A DNA stretch of 64,000 bases from Enterococcus moraviensis ATCC BAA-383. Lineage in GTDB: Bacteria > Bacillota > Bacilli > Lactobacillales > Enterococcaceae. Positions 1-9,549 of the stretch are shown here, piece after piece. Under the pieces are notes generated by a model. It searched no databases, had not been told where the DNA came from, and worked only from the letters and a program-made list of their open reading frames with translations. The DNA is taken from positions 310,001-374,000 of the forward strand of contig NZ_ASWB01000002.1 in the NCBI RefSeq assembly GCF_000407445.1, read 5' to 3'. Each line of letters begins with the position of its first letter. Within the stretch, counting starts at the first letter, position 1. The translations under genes and the position numbers were made by a program.

Positions 1-1795
1 TTCCAGCATTACTTGTCATGATAATGATCGTATCTTTGAAGCTAACGGTTCTACCTTGTGCATCGGTTAAACGACCATCATCAAGAATTTGTAAGAACAT
101 ATGCAAGACATCAGGATGCGCTTTTTCGATTTCATCTAATAGAATCAAACTGTATGGATTACGACGTACTTTCTCTGTTAATTGTCCAGCCTCATCATAG
201 CCTACATAACCAGGAGGAGAACCAATCAATTTAGATACACTGTGTTTTTCCATGTATTCACTCATGTCAAAACGAATCATAGAGTCCTCAGAACCAAATA
301 ATTCGTAAGCCAATTGTTTGGCTAATTCTGTTTTACCGACACCAGTAGGTCCTACGAATAAAAATGAACCGATTGGGCGATTTTGTTTGCCTAAGCCAAC
401 ACGATTGCGGCGAATGGCTTTTGATACTTTATCGACGGCATCATCTTGCCCCACAACATGGGCTTTCAAATCGATTGCCAAGTTTTTTAATTGTGTTTGT
501 TCTTTTTCTTTTAAATCACCGACAGGAATATTTGTTTTTTGCTCGACGATTGCTTCGATATTTTTTTCATCGATTACGGGTGTTTCTTCATCACTGATTT
601 GTTTTTCTTTCATTGATTGTAATTTATTAATTTGATCGCGGTAATAAGCCGCTTTTTCAAAATCTTCCTCTGCAGATGCTTGTTGTTTTTGTTGTTCAGC
701 ATCTTCAAGTTTCTTTTCGATTGTTTTTGGATCGACGATTTGAATCGTCAAGTTCATTTTAGAACCAGACTCGTCTAATAAATCAATAGCTTTGTCAGGT
801 AAAAAACGATCTTGGATGTAACGATTGGATAAAGTTGCAGCCGCTTTGATTGCTTCATCAGTGTATTTTACATGATGATAGTCTTCATAACGTTTTTGCA
901 AACCTTTAAGGATCGCAATCGTTTCATCTACAGTTGGTTCATCTACACGGACTGGTTGCATCCGACGTTCTAAAGCAGCATCTTTTTCGATGATACGGTA
1001 TTCATTTAAAGTTGTTGCACCGACCATTTGTAGCTCACCACGAGCGAGTGCTGGTTTTAAAATATTTCCTGCATCCATGTTGCCGTCACCAGCAGCACCT
1101 GCACCAACGATTTCATGGACTTCATCTATGAATAGGATGATATTTTCAGCTTGTTTGATTTCCTCAATTAATTTTTGCATCCGTTCTTCAAATTGACCAC
1201 GAATTCCTGTACCTTGAACTAAAGAAACCACATCTAATCGGATGACTTCTTTATCCAATAATTTTTGTGGTACATCACCGTCTACGATTTTTTGTGCTAA
1301 ACCTTCGACAACAGCTGTCTTACCAACACCGGGCTCACCAATCAAGACAGGATTATTTTTAGTACGACGATTTAAAATTTCAATCACGCGTTTGATTTCT
1401 TCGTCACGGCCAACAACGGGATCGACATCGCCATTTCTGGCAGCTTCTGTAATATTGATGCCATATTCACCTAGTAAACCATTTCCTTGTCCAGCGCCAC
1501 CTCTAGGAGGTTGGCCGCCGTTAAAGCCATTTCCATCACCGAATTGAGTTGGTGGAGTTTGACCGTTAGGATTTCCCTGTTGTTCTTGCATTTGACGAGA
1601 GAGAGAACGGTATAGATCATCTAAACTTCCAAAACCAAATGGATCTTGTTGAGACATTGTTGGTTGATTATCGTTTGCTTGTGCTTTTAATTTTTGATAG
1701 CAACTTTGGCAATAGTCTAATTGTTTTCTTTGACCATTAACATTTGCATATAAGTGGATCGTTGCTGGATTTTGTTGACAATTTTGACAAACCAT
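1..1795 (-). CDS. clpE: ATP-dependent Clp protease ATP-binding subunit ClpE (3' end outside window)
   Basis: Hsp100/AAA+ unfoldase that feeds damaged proteins to ClpP in the cytoplasm. Reading the minus strand from the ATG at 1795 gives an N-terminal zinc finger with two CxxC pairs (residues 3-6 and about 29-32), the mark of ClpE as opposed to ClpC. A Q/G/N-rich linker follows, then a first AAA domain with Walker A GEPGVGKT and Walker B LFIDEVHE, a UVR-like coiled middle segment, and a second AAA domain with Walker A GPTGVGKT and [14 protein letters not shown]. About 598 codons are present; the C-terminus lies beyond base 1. A CtsR-type operator and a sigma-A promoter lie directly upstream, which fits heat-shock control. 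Confidence 0.95.
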   Translation of the reverse strand, partial: MVCQNCQQNPATIHLYANVNGQRKQLDYCQSCYQKLKAQANDNQPTMSQQDPFGFGSLDDLYRSLSRQMQEQQGNPNGQTPPTQFGDGNGFNGGQPPRGGAGQGNGLLGEYGINITEAARNGDVDPVVGRDEEIKRVIEILNRRTKNNPVLIGEPGVGKTAVVEGLAQKIVDGDVPQKLLDKEVIRLDVVSLVQGTGIRGQFEERMQKLIEEIKQAENIILFIDEVHEIVGAGAAGDGNMDAGNILKPALARGELQMVGATTLNEYRIIEKDAALERRMQPVRVDEPTVDETIAILKGLQKRYEDYHHVKYTDEAIKAAATLSNRYIQDRFLPDKAIDLLDESGSKMNLTIQIVDPKTIEKKLEDAEQQKQQASAEEDFEKAAYYRDQINKLQSMKEKQISDEETPVIDEKNIEAIVEQKTNIPVGDLKEKEQTQLKNLAIDLKAHVVGQDDAVDKVSKAIRRNRVGLGKQNRPIGSFLFVGPTGVGKTELAKQLAYELFGSEDSMIRFDMSEYMEKHSVSKLIGSPPGYVGYDEAGQLTEKVRRNPYSLILLDEIEKAHPDVLHMFLQILDDGRLTDAQGRTVSFKDTIIIMTSNAG

Positions 1796-1866
1796 AGGAT
1801 AAAACACGTCCTTTCAAAATAAGACTAATTTTTTATCAAAGTCCTTTAAGTAAAGTCAAATAGTCC

Positions 1867-1883
1867 GCTGACCATTTTTGACC
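1867..1883 (-). promoter_or_regulatory. CtsR operator of clpE
   Basis: On the minus strand this reads GGTCAAA-AAT-GGTCAGC, a tandem heptad that agrees with the CtsR consensus (RGTCAAA NAN RGTCAAA) except at the end of the second heptad. It sits just downstream of the -10 box of the clpE promoter, where a bound repressor would block transcription. CtsR control of clpE is established in related Firmicutes; here it is inferred from the site. Confidence 0.8.
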
Positions 1884-1892
1884 TTTGAGAAT

Positions 1893-1920
1893 ATTATAGC
1901 ATCTTTTTAGCAAGAATCAA
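1893..1920 (-). promoter_or_regulatory. sigma-A promoter of clpE
   Basis: On the minus strand TTGATT (1920-1915) and a perfect TATAAT (1898-1893) are separated by 16 nt, followed at once by the CtsR operator. Confidence 0.7.
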
Positions 1921-2124
1921 GCAATTGAACTCTAGATTTGCTTATTATACTTCTGGAAAATTGAACTATTAGAGGAATAAATTAAACAAACTAATCGAAT
2001 CATCTTATTTTTTTAAATAAGAAAATCATATTTATAGAACCTACGTGAATAATTTAGACAAATATCTATTTTTGTCATACAATATCTTCAGTTTAAAAAT
2101 AAAAGTGAAAGCTGTGATCGAATC

Positions 2125-2316
2125 ATGTTTGAAAATCCATTTGAGAAACAAATTAATGAGTTGAAAGAAGGGACTATTTCTGAACTTATTATAGAACCAA
2201 AAGATTTTACAGCATTTAGAGAGGTTTGGAAAAATTTACCAGATCGAATGTCAATTGTTGGAGAAGCCGGATTAAATGGACGAATTATATATCGTTATAT
2301 AAAAGAAGAAGAATAA
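2125..2316 (+). CDS. small conserved-looking hypothetical protein, 63 aa
   Basis: Short acidic soluble protein (MFENPFEKQ start) with no signal peptide or membrane segment and no domain I recognise. It lies between clpE and ptsH, on the ptsH strand. The ribosome site is weak (AAAGTGAAAG upstream), but composition and codon use look like coding sequence. ptsH has its own promoter-like sequence downstream, so this gene is probably transcribed separately. Function unknown. Confidence 0.55.
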   Translation: MFENPFEKQINELKEGTISELIIEPKDFTAFREVWKNLPDRMSIVGEAGLNGRIIYRYIKEEE

Positions 2317-2353
2317 TTGATCCTTTCATTTGATAAAAAATAGGTGAAAAGTG

Positions 2354-2382
2354 TTGTAAGTACTCACAAAAAATGGTAATCT
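2354..2382 (+). promoter_or_regulatory. probable sigma-A promoter of ptsHI
   Basis: TTGTAA (2354-2359), a 17-nt spacer and TAATCT (2377-2382), about 107 nt before the ptsH start. This leaves a long 5' leader. Confidence 0.4.
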
Positions 2383-2489
2383 TAAAAATTGAAAGGGTAT
2401 TTTCTCGATTCTAGTTTCGCATGGAACGTGTCAAGAAAGGAAAACCCTAACATAAAAAATTATTTTACTTACGAAGGAGACCGATTCAT

Positions 2490-2756
2490 ATGGAAAAGAA
2501 AGATTTTCACATCGTAGCAGAAACAGGGATTCACGCTCGTCCAGCTACATTATTAGTACAAACTGCAAGTAAATTCAACTCAGATATCAACTTAGAATAC
2601 AAAGGTAAATCTGTTAACCTTAAATCAATCATGGGCGTTATGTCTCTAGGCGTTGGCCAAGGTTCAGACGTAACTATCTCAGTTGACGGTGTTGACGAAG
2701 CTGATGCATTAGCAGCAATCGTAGACACAATGAAAAAAGAAGGATTGTCAGAATAA
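2490..2756 (+). CDS. ptsH: phosphocarrier protein HPr
   Basis: General PTS phosphocarrier, 88 aa. It takes phosphate from enzyme I and passes it to the EIIA domains, including those of the two sugar PTS operons in this window. The catalytic His15 lies in GIHARPAT. Ser46 (NLKSIMGV) is the HPr-kinase site; HPr phosphorylated there is the CcpA co-repressor in Firmicutes. Strong GAAGGAG ribosome site. Its stop codon shares one base with the ptsI start (TAATG), the usual ptsHI coupling. Confidence 0.98.
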   Translation: MEKKDFHIVAETGIHARPATLLVQTASKFNSDINLEYKGKSVNLKSIMGVMSLGVGQGSDVTISVDGVDEADALAAIVDTMKKEGLSE

Positions 2757-4483
2757 TGTCTGAAATGCTAAAAGGAATTGCCGCAAGTGATGGTGTCGCT
2801 ATCGCTAAAGCTTACCTGTTAGTTCAACCTGATTTGTCTTTCGACAAAAAATCTGTAGATGATTCATCTGCTGAAGAAAGTCGTTTGGATGATGCTTTAG
2901 CAAAATCTACGACTGAGTTGCAAGCAATCAGAGAAAAAGCAGCGCAAAGCCTTGGTGAAGAAGAAGCGCAAGTATTTGACGCACATTTAATGGTTTTAGC
3001 TGACCCAGAAATGATCGGTCAAATCAAACAAAACATTCAAGATAACAAAGTAAATGCTGAATCAGCATTAAAAGAAGTAACTGATATGTATATCGGTATG
3101 TTCGAAGCAATGGATGATAATGCCTACATGCAAGAACGTGCAGCAGATATTCGTGATGTTGCAAAACGTATTTTAGCTCATTTACTAGGTGTTACTCTTC
3201 CAAATCCTTCAATGATCAACGAAGAAGTTGTTGTGGTTGCCCATGACTTAACACCAAGTGATACCGCTCAATTAGACCGTACTTATGTTAAAGCATTCGT
3301 AACAGATATTGGCGGACGCACTTCGCATTCAGCGATTATGGCTCGTTCTCTTGAAATTCCTGCAATTGTAGGAACAAAAGAAATCACTGCCAAAGTAAAA
3401 GAAGGCGACATTTTAGCAGTTAATGGGATCGATGGCGATGTTATCGTTCACCCAACTGATGCTGAAAAAGCTGACTTTGAAGCAAAAGGCAAAGAATACG
3501 CTGACCTTAAAGTTGAATGGGAAAAATTAAAAAATGCTGAAACAGTAACTGCTGATGGCAAACACATCGAGTTAGCTGCAAACATTGGTACGCCTAAAGA
3601 TTTAGAAGGTGTACACAACAATGGTGCTGAAGCTGTTGGTTTATATCGTACTGAATTCCTTTACATGGATTCACCAGATTTCCCAACAGAAGATGAACAA
3701 TATACAGCTTACACTGCAGTACTTGAAGGCATGAACGGCAAACCTGTTGTGGTTCGTACAATGGATATCGGTGGAGATAAAGAATTACCTTATCTTCAAT
3801 TACCGCATGAAATGAACCCATTCTTAGGGTACCGTGCATTACGTATCAGCTTATCTGAACGTGGTGACGAAATGTTCCGTACGCAAATGCGCGCATTATT
3901 ACGTGCTTCTGTTCACGGTAACTTACGTATCATGTTCCCGATGGTTGCAACGTTAAAAGAATTTAGAGCAGCGAAGAAAATCTTTGAAGAAGAAAAAGCA
4001 AAATTAGTTTCTGAAGGAACAAAAGTTTCTGATACGATTCAAGTCGGTATCATGATCGAAATTCCTGCAGCAGCTGTAATTGCAGATAAATTCGCCAAAG
4101 AAGTTGATTTCTTCAGTATTGGAACAAATGATTTGATTCAATACACAATGGCAGCAGACCGTATGAACGAACGCGTTTCTTACTTGTACCAACCATATAA
4201 CCCATCAATCTTACGTTTGATTAAAAACGTTATTGATGCTTCACATGCTGAAGGTAAATGGACTGGTATGTGTGGAGAAATGGGTGGCGATCAAATGGCT
4301 GTACCTTTATTGGTAGGAATGGGCTTAGATGAGTTCTCAATGAGCGCGACATCTATTCTTCAAACTCGTAGCTTGATGAAACGTCTAGACACTAAGAAAA
4401 TGGCTGAACTTGCGGATCGTGCGTTGAATGACTGCGATACAATGGAAGAAGTTATTGACTTGGTTAAAGATTATACAAAATAA
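2756..4483 (+). CDS. ptsI: PTS enzyme I (phosphoenolpyruvate-protein phosphotransferase)
   Basis: 575 aa, normal family length. It autophosphorylates with PEP and donates to HPr. The phospho-His is His191 in [13 protein letters not shown]. The C-terminal PEP-binding TIM barrel shows [10 protein letters not shown], the IMFPMVAT stretch, [13 protein letters not shown] and the GMCGEMGGD active-site loop. It overlaps the last base of ptsH and is followed by a strong terminator, so ptsHI is a two-gene unit. Confidence 0.98.
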   Translation: MSEMLKGIAASDGVAIAKAYLLVQPDLSFDKKSVDDSSAEESRLDDALAKSTTELQAIREKAAQSLGEEEAQVFDAHLMVLADPEMIGQIKQNIQDNKVNAESALKEVTDMYIGMFEAMDDNAYMQERAADIRDVAKRILAHLLGVTLPNPSMINEEVVVVAHDLTPSDTAQLDRTYVKAFVTDIGGRTSHSAIMARSLEIPAIVGTKEITAKVKEGDILAVNGIDGDVIVHPTDAEKADFEAKGKEYADLKVEWEKLKNAETVTADGKHIELAANIGTPKDLEGVHNNGAEAVGLYRTEFLYMDSPDFPTEDEQYTAYTAVLEGMNGKPVVVRTMDIGGDKELPYLQLPHEMNPFLGYRALRISLSERGDEMFRTQMRALLRASVHGNLRIMFPMVATLKEFRAAKKIFEEEKAKLVSEGTKVSDTIQVGIMIEIPAAAVIADKFAKEVDFFSIGTNDLIQYTMAADRMNERVSYLYQPYNPSILRLIKNVIDASHAEGKWTGMCGEMGGDQMAVPLLVGMGLDEFSMSATSILQTRSLMKRLDTKKMAELADRALNDCDTMEEVIDLVKDYTK

Positions 4484-4493
4484 AGCATAAATA

Positions 4494-4541
4494 AAAATGT
4501 TCGCTAGTCAGAATTTGTTCTGACTTAGTGGACATTTTTTT
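4494..4541 (+). terminator. rho-independent terminator of ptsHI
   Basis: Long hairpin whose arms contain TCAGAA / TTCTGA around a TTTG loop, followed by a run of eight T. Confidence 0.85.
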
Positions 4542-4645
4542 TAGTAATCAAATTCAATAAAATTTCCTTAAAACTGAGCATACTTAAAGAATAACTAAAA
4601 CTATTGTTGTATAGTAATGGACAAGTAATTATTTAGGAGGTTACT

Positions 4646-5614
4646 ATGAAACATAAACAAAAAAAACTCACTGTAGCAATGACAGTGCTTTTGATTTCTA
4701 CAGGTTTATATGCTGGAAATGCAGCATTTGCGACGCAAGAGAGTACAGATGCAAGTACTAGTTTAAGTTCTAGCAATACTGAAACAACCCAAAGTTCTGA
4801 GCAAGTACTACAAATCAATGCAGTCGCGTTAGGGAACGCACTGACACAAGAACAAAAAGAGTATACACTAAAAGAATTAGGGATAAAAGGTGAAACACCA
4901 CAATATACGACAACAGGACAAGACTTGATGAGTTTTATCCCAGATGGCGGTTTTACACCAGAATGGGCAGTCTATAGTTCTGTTCGTATGGAAACTCAGA
5001 AAAAAGGAACAGGGATTTCTGTCGATATTGCTACACCTAAAAATATTACGAAAATTACAGAAGCCCAATATCAAAATGCAGCATTGACAGCAGGTATATC
5101 AGATGCAAAATTGACTGTCGCTTCGGCTGTGCCAATTGATGGTTCTGGCGCTTTGGCAGGGGTTTATAAGATTGTCGAAGAGTCTGGTGGGATCATCAAT
5201 CGAGAGCGCGTAGGCGTTGCACAAGATGAAATGGATGTATTATCCAAGATTACGGAAGAAAACAAAGAAAAAGATGGCTATTCCGATAAAGCATTGAATG
5301 CTGCACAAGAACAAGCAAAAAAAGAACTAGCAGCAAAAACGGCTGATGGGAAAAAATTAACCCAAGAAGATATTCAACAAACGGTTGAAAGTGCGCTTCA
5401 AAGTCAAGGGATCAAAGATGTGATGACATCAGATCAGGTTAAAGAACTAACGACATTAATGAGTGATATGAAAGATAAAAATATTTTTGAAGATTTTGTA
5501 AATCAACTCGATTTGTCTAAAACGAAAGAACAAATTCAAGAGAAATCTAAAGGGCTTTGGGAGAATATTAAAGGTTTCTTTAGTGGACTTTGGGATTCGG
5601 TTACTGGAAAATAA
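4646..5614 (+). CDS. secreted DUF1002 family protein
   Basis: 322 aa with a Sec signal peptide: KHKQKK, a hydrophobic stretch at residues 10-28, and likely cleavage after AFA (about residue 29). A short S/T-rich linker follows. The mature part has the DUF1002 pattern known from Bacillus YpuA: an N-terminal alpha/beta half with VGVAQDEMDVL, then a charged helical half containing DGKKLTQEDIQQTVESAL. The biochemical role of the family is unknown. The C-terminal IKGFFSGLWDSVTGK looks amphipathic. Excellent ribosome site (TAGGAGGT). Monocistronic by context. Confidence 0.85.
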   Translation: MKHKQKKLTVAMTVLLISTGLYAGNAAFATQESTDASTSLSSSNTETTQSSEQVLQINAVALGNALTQEQKEYTLKELGIKGETPQYTTTGQDLMSFIPDGGFTPEWAVYSSVRMETQKKGTGISVDIATPKNITKITEAQYQNAALTAGISDAKLTVASAVPIDGSGALAGVYKIVEESGGIINRERVGVAQDEMDVLSKITEENKEKDGYSDKALNAAQEQAKKELAAKTADGKKLTQEDIQQTVESALQSQGIKDVMTSDQVKELTTLMSDMKDKNIFEDFVNQLDLSKTKEQIQEKSKGLWENIKGFFSGLWDSVTGK

Positions 5615-5929
5615 GTATTAGCGTATGCTTAGGCTTTATAGGTCTGGAAAATAACTCTTAGAGTTATTTTCCAGACCTATTTGAATAGCAAGAAAGTGCC
5701 AACAATAGTTAGTTTAAGGCTCTTAATTTCTACTAAAACAGTAGACGGAATACAAGTAACCCATACGTCTTTGGTTGAAACAGATAAAAAATACTAACAA
5801 GGGAAGCCTTTTTTAAAGGAGTGAGCAAAAGTCAGCATCATTGAACGAATGTTCTCTTTTTTTTCTTGTGCTTTCCTGTAAACTTAATCTGTACCAAAAA
5901 TTTAAAGAGAAATAAGGGAGAAACTACGA
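5615..5929. other. intergenic region with hairpin and possible coding remnant
   Basis: The left part holds the 20-bp inverted repeat. At 5696-5797 a 34-codon open frame with protein-like composition (ending VETDKKY) reads from a GTG without a ribosome site. It could be the tail of a decayed gene. The remainder, up to the AAGGGAG ribosome site of the next gene, shows nothing clear. Confidence 0.5.
5638..5680. terminator. perfect 20-bp inverted repeat after the DUF1002 gene
   Basis: Arms 5638-5657 and 5661-5680 are perfectly complementary around a 3-nt loop (TTA). It starts 24 nt after the stop codon, so it probably terminates transcription. No T-run follows the stem; the only T-rich part (TTATTTT) is inside the right arm. 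Confidence 0.6.
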
Positions 5930-6529
5930 GTGAAAGTGAAAAAAGGGGTAATTATAGGTGGGTGTATTTGTCTGGTATTTAGTGTGTTATTGTACCTTGT
6001 TACAAGGCCAGCAGCTAAAGTAGACACAAAGGCAATGAGTGATTACGAGTATTGTATGGTTTACTATGATAAAGTCAGATTATTAAATAAAATCGTGCCA
6101 GATTTGGAAAAAGAATTTACGAAGGAATTTGGAAAACCTAATCTAGATTCTAGAACGTCTTCAATGAGACCCTCTAAGGTTAAAACTTTACGATGGGAAA
6201 TCACCCGTGGTAAGAAAAAGCTGGCTCAGTTATCGTTTGTATATACAAAAAATAAAATAACGTCTAAGGATATTAATTTTAATGAACCAACTATCTATAA
6301 AGAGAAAACAATCCTTGAACGAGCTGAAAAAATGTCACTTGACGAAAAGGTTTCGGAAGAAATGTTAGCAAATATTGGTGTTCCTTCATTCATACAGACA
6401 TCAAAAGAGTCTCTATTCGACGATGAATCAACGAAATATGAGTATCGAGTGGACGGAGCTAGCAACAGGCATTTATTTTTCTATTTACATGATGGGAAGT
6501 TATTTGTTGAACCACAAGTTGGGGAATAA
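5930..6529 (+). CDS. hypothetical membrane-anchored protein, 199 aa
   Basis: GTG start, chosen because AAGGGAG lies 9 nt upstream. One N-terminal membrane segment (residues 7-25), then a predicted extracytoplasmic, lysine-rich domain (KVKTLRWEITRGKKKLAQLSFVY) with alternating beta-like stretches. No lipobox. I do not recognise the family. It is the first of three small genes on the same strand (to 7473) that all look membrane-associated, so they may form a unit. Confidence 0.7.
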   Translation: MKVKKGVIIGGCICLVFSVLLYLVTRPAAKVDTKAMSDYEYCMVYYDKVRLLNKIVPDLEKEFTKEFGKPNLDSRTSSMRPSKVKTLRWEITRGKKKLAQLSFVYTKNKITSKDINFNEPTIYKEKTILERAEKMSLDEKVSEEMLANIGVPSFIQTSKESLFDDESTKYEYRVDGASNRHLFFYLHDGKLFVEPQVGE

Positions 6530-6640
6530 AAGGAATGAACGAAGTGAGGGAGAAAAGGGAAAGTAAATGAAATTCTTTTAGAAACTGATTTTAACTATTG
6601 TAAATATACACTTGTAAAGAAAATAACTATACTCTTATTT

Positions 6641-7048
6641 GTGGTATGTTACGCTAGTATAATACTTACCATTGGAATTTTCGCAGCTACCATTTTTGTA
6701 GGCACAGCGTATGAGGCAGTTGCATTTACTGTAAGTCTTATGGGAAGTGGGCTTCTTTTTGATTTTCTATTTAGAAAACTATACAAAAAAATCTTTTCTA
6801 AGCGAGTCAAAATTTTTCGAGGAAAAACTGCTATAAAACTCTGGATAGGTGGAAAAGAGATCGTTATTCAAAAAGCTCAAATAAAAAAAATCAAAGCGAA
6901 GGCTGTATCTAATAGATTGCGTCATGGAGGTAGAATGGAAAGCACAAAGCTAATTATTTATACCACTGCGGGAACCTTTCATTTTACAAATGATCAAGCA
7001 ATATATAATGTGCATAAACTTCTGAAATTTGCACCTATTAAAAAATAA
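6641..7048 (+). CDS. hypothetical membrane protein with C-terminal PH-like domain, 135 aa
   Basis: Two hydrophobic segments (about residues 1-22 and 26-44), then a basic cytoplasmic domain of about 90 residues resembling bacterial PH-like domains (VKIFRGKTAIKLWI, KLIIYTTAGTFHF). The 5' end is uncertain. The frame is open back to 6548, and translation of 6566-6640 (NEILLETDFNYCKYTLVKK) looks like genuine protein, yet no ATG, GTG or TTG occurs there in frame. The ATG with a ribosome site at 6567 is in another frame and stops after four codons. GTG at 6641 is the first usable start but has no good ribosome site. A 5' frameshift is possible. Confidence 0.55.
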   Translation: MVCYASIILTIGIFAATIFVGTAYEAVAFTVSLMGSGLLFDFLFRKLYKKIFSKRVKIFRGKTAIKLWIGGKEIVIQKAQIKKIKAKAVSNRLRHGGRMESTKLIIYTTAGTFHFTNDQAIYNVHKLLKFAPIKK

Positions 7049-7077
7049 AAGTTAAAGGATAAAGGAGTACTAAATAG

Positions 7078-7473
7078 ATGAATTTAGGGAAGTATGTAGT
7101 CGTTTTATTGATTGATTTTTTAAGTCAGTTGATTCTATTTCCATTATGTTGGCGGATTGTTGGAGATCAAAATTTCTTTTTAGCGGTGATCCTGACTGCG
7201 ATTGTTGTAGTGGGAGTGAAGCTGTTTTTTATTAATTTAATTGAAGTAAAATCCTATCGTTTTTCTATATCTAGAAGGCCGCTTTATATTTATTATGGAG
7301 TCAGTGGTGTAGCATCGATTTTTATTATGCCAATCGCTTTTATGTCAGGTACTATGGCTGCAGGTGGAGGGCTATTGTTTTTTTTAATTGGTTTTACTTT
7401 TGTTTGGATTATTCCAAATGGTATTATGTGGCTATTTTATTTAGTTGGTTCAATGAAATATGAAGAAAAATAA
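7078..7473 (+). CDS. hypothetical integral membrane protein, 131 aa
   Basis: About four hydrophobic segments (roughly residues 5-22, 32-55, 68-90 and 98-125) with a short charged tail. Good AAGGAG ribosome site 30 nt after the preceding stop, suggesting co-transcription. No family recognised. Confidence 0.65.
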   Translation: MNLGKYVVVLLIDFLSQLILFPLCWRIVGDQNFFLAVILTAIVVVGVKLFFINLIEVKSYRFSISRRPLYIYYGVSGVASIFIMPIAFMSGTMAAGGGLLFFLIGFTFVWIIPNGIMWLFYLVGSMKYEEK

Positions 7474-7527
7474 GCTAAGAGATTATCCAATAGAAATCGC
7501 TAACTTAAAAATTTCTTCACTATCTAT

Positions 7528-7556
7528 TTGACACCTGTCGTCTCATCTGATATCAT
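7528..7556 (+). promoter_or_regulatory. sigma-A promoter of the T-box/methionine operon
   Basis: Perfect TTGACA (7528-7533), 17-nt spacer and TATCAT (7551-7556), just upstream of the T-box leader. Confidence 0.8.
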
Positions 7557-7575
7557 GATTAAAAATAAATAAAAA

Positions 7576-7861
7576 AACACGTAGAAAAAGAAAGTAAAAT
7601 TCTGTGGAATTTCTAAAAGAGAGCCTTGGTAGCTGAGAAGGGGCGAAAGAAAACGAATTTGAAAATGGCTTTTGAGTGGGCATTTCGAAAAAATTATTTT
7701 AGAGGTGCACGGTTATTCCCGTTAGCAAGAATCCTAATATCAAGCAGTCGCAGCGTATTAGAGTAGAGGCAAAAATCACACGATTTTTGTGAATTAAGGT
7801 GGTACCATGTATGTTTATTACATCCTTAGAAAAGTCATTTGACTTTTCTGAGGATTTTTTT
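7576..7861 (+). ncRNA. T-box riboswitch, probably methionine-specific
   Basis: tRNA-sensing leader RNA. The conserved T-box core is AAGGTGGTACCATG (7796-7809). The terminator is a long stem at 7822-7855 followed by a T-run. In stem I, a typical AGCTGAGAAGGGG stretch precedes the specifier loop, where an ATG codon (7665-7667) is followed by G and CTTTTGAGT, as in other T-boxes. ATG implies uncharged tRNA-Met as ligand. This agrees with the operon downstream, all of whose genes serve methionine or SAM recycling. The 5' boundary is approximate. Confidence 0.9.
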
Positions 7862-7895
7862 GTTTTCTATTTAAAAAATGAGGGGGAAATTAATT

Positions 7896-9017
7896 ATGTG
7901 TCAAAATTCAGTACATCATTATGAAATCGTAGGAAGTTTTTTACGGCCAGAATCGTTGAAAAAAGCGCGGGAAGAGTATGCAGCGGGTACGATTTCAGAG
8001 GATGAATTAAAAGTAGTAGAAGATCAAGCAATTCGGGAATTGGTTGCAAAACAAAAAGAAATCGGGTTAAACGTTATCAGTGATGGTGAATTTCGTCGTA
8101 GTTATTGGCATCTCGATTTTTTCTGGGGTTTCAATGGAGTCGAGCATAATGTAATGGATCAAGGGTATTTGTTTCATGGAGAAGAGACACGAGCTGATTC
8201 AGCGCGTTTAACAGGGAAAATCAGTTTTAATCCACACCATCCAGTATTTGAAGAGTATAAATTTTTAACGGAAATTGCTGATAGGACACCCGTTCGTCAA
8301 AGTATTCCAGCGCCAGCACAATTGTTAGCTGAGTTGATTCGTAGCGACAATGAAGAAAAAGTTGATGCATTTTATCCAGATCGGGAATTGTTATATCAAG
8401 ATATTGCGAAAGCGTATCGGGAAACAATTTTGGCTTTACATGCATTAGGCTGTCGAGATATTAAGTTGGATGATTGTACATGGGGCATGTTAGTGGATAA
8501 GAATTTTTGGACAACGATGACTAATGGCGAATATGACACCCAGGCGTTGCAAGATTTATATTTGCGTTTGAATAATGATGCAATCGTTGATTTACCTGAA
8601 GATTTACATGTAACAACCCATGTCTGTCGAGGCAATTATCATTCAACTTGGGCAACTTCTGGTGGTTATGAACCTGTCGCAAATACGTTGTTAGGCAATC
8701 AAAATGTCGAAGCCTTTTTCTTAGAATTTGATGACGAACGCTCAGGTGATTTTGAACCATTACGTTTTGTTCCAAAAGAAAAACAAGTAGTTTTAGGTTT
8801 GGTTACAAGTAAAGATGGCAAATTAGAGGAAAAAGAATCTCTAATAAAAAGAATCAAAGAAGCAAGTAAATATGTTCCTTTAGAACGCTTGAGTTTAAGC
8901 CCACAATGCGGTTTTGCTTCTACGGAAGAAGGGAATATTTTGACTGAGGAAGATCAGTGGAAAAAGCTATCATTAGTTATTGATGTGGCGAATGAGGTTT
9001 GGGGTTCAACAAATTAA
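7896..9017 (+). CDS. MetE-like methionine synthase, C-terminal-domain-only family (YxjG/YxjH type)
   Basis: 373 aa, matching the Bacillus YxjG/YxjH length rather than full MetE (about 750 aa). Predicted to methylate homocysteine to methionine on a zinc site. Visible zinc-site residues are the His and Cys of THVCRGNYHS and the Cys of LSPQCGFAS. The methyl donor for this family is not settled. ATG 7896 was chosen over the upstream ATG 7878 because GAGGGGG (7880-7886) is ideally placed for it. First gene behind the T-box; luxS follows after 24 nt. Confidence 0.85.
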   Translation: MCQNSVHHYEIVGSFLRPESLKKAREEYAAGTISEDELKVVEDQAIRELVAKQKEIGLNVISDGEFRRSYWHLDFFWGFNGVEHNVMDQGYLFHGEETRADSARLTGKISFNPHHPVFEEYKFLTEIADRTPVRQSIPAPAQLLAELIRSDNEEKVDAFYPDRELLYQDIAKAYRETILALHALGCRDIKLDDCTWGMLVDKNFWTTMTNGEYDTQALQDLYLRLNNDAIVDLPEDLHVTTHVCRGNYHSTWATSGGYEPVANTLLGNQNVEAFFLEFDDERSGDFEPLRFVPKEKQVVLGLVTSKDGKLEEKESLIKRIKEASKYVPLERLSLSPQCGFASTEEGNILTEEDQWKKLSLVIDVANEVWGSTN

Positions 9018-9041
9018 TGAAGTAAGAAGGTGAGTGAGATC

Positions 9042-9515
9042 ATGGCAGAAGTTGAAAGTTTTACATTAGATCACAATCAAGTGATTGCACCGTATGTTCG
9101 TACGATTACGACAGAAGTAGGAAAAAAAGGAGATAAACTTACGAACTACGATTTACGTTTGGCTCAGCCGAACCAAGCGGAGATTCCTACCGCAGCTATT
9201 CATACATTAGAACACTTATTAGCTGATTTACTGCGAGATCGTTTGGATGGAATCATTGATATCTCTCCATTTGGGTGCCGAACAGGATTTCATTTAATCG
9301 TTTGGGATAATTATTCAGTGCAAGAAGTGGCAAAAGCGCTAAAGGAAACGTTGATTCAAATTGTAGAAGAAATTCAATGGTCAGATGTCCAAGGTACAGA
9401 GGCGAAAAGCTGTGGGAATTATAAAGATCATTCTCTTTTTTCCGCAAAAGAATGGGCAAAATTAGTGCTAGATCAAGGAATCAGTATTTCTGCATTTGAG
9501 CGAGAAATAATTTAA
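9042..9515 (+). CDS. luxS: S-ribosylhomocysteine lyase LuxS
   Basis: 157 aa. Cleaves S-ribosylhomocysteine to homocysteine and the AI-2 precursor DPD. The metal site is His54, Glu57 and His58 (HTLEH) with Cys124 (KSCGNY); the active-site Cys79 lies in [11 protein letters not shown] 9042 is preferred to GTG 9030 because AAGGTGAG lies 7 nt before it. Here luxS shares an operon with mtnN (Pfs), which makes its substrate, and with a homocysteine methyltransferase, which uses its product. In this context it is clearly placed as a methionine-cycle enzyme under T-box control. Confidence 0.97.
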   Translation: MAEVESFTLDHNQVIAPYVRTITTEVGKKGDKLTNYDLRLAQPNQAEIPTAAIHTLEHLLADLLRDRLDGIIDISPFGCRTGFHLIVWDNYSVQEVAKALKETLIQIVEEIQWSDVQGTEAKSCGNYKDHSLFSAKEWAKLVLDQGISISAFEREII

Positions 9516-9549
9516 GTTAACTCAAAGTCAATAGTTGAAGGAGACTGTT

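Larger units (their letters stand above)
1796..2124. other. intergenic region between divergent clpE and the small ORF
   Basis: AT-rich, 329 bases. It holds the clpE promoter and CtsR operator in its left third. The rest shows no convincing gene, repeat or RNA. Confidence 0.6.
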
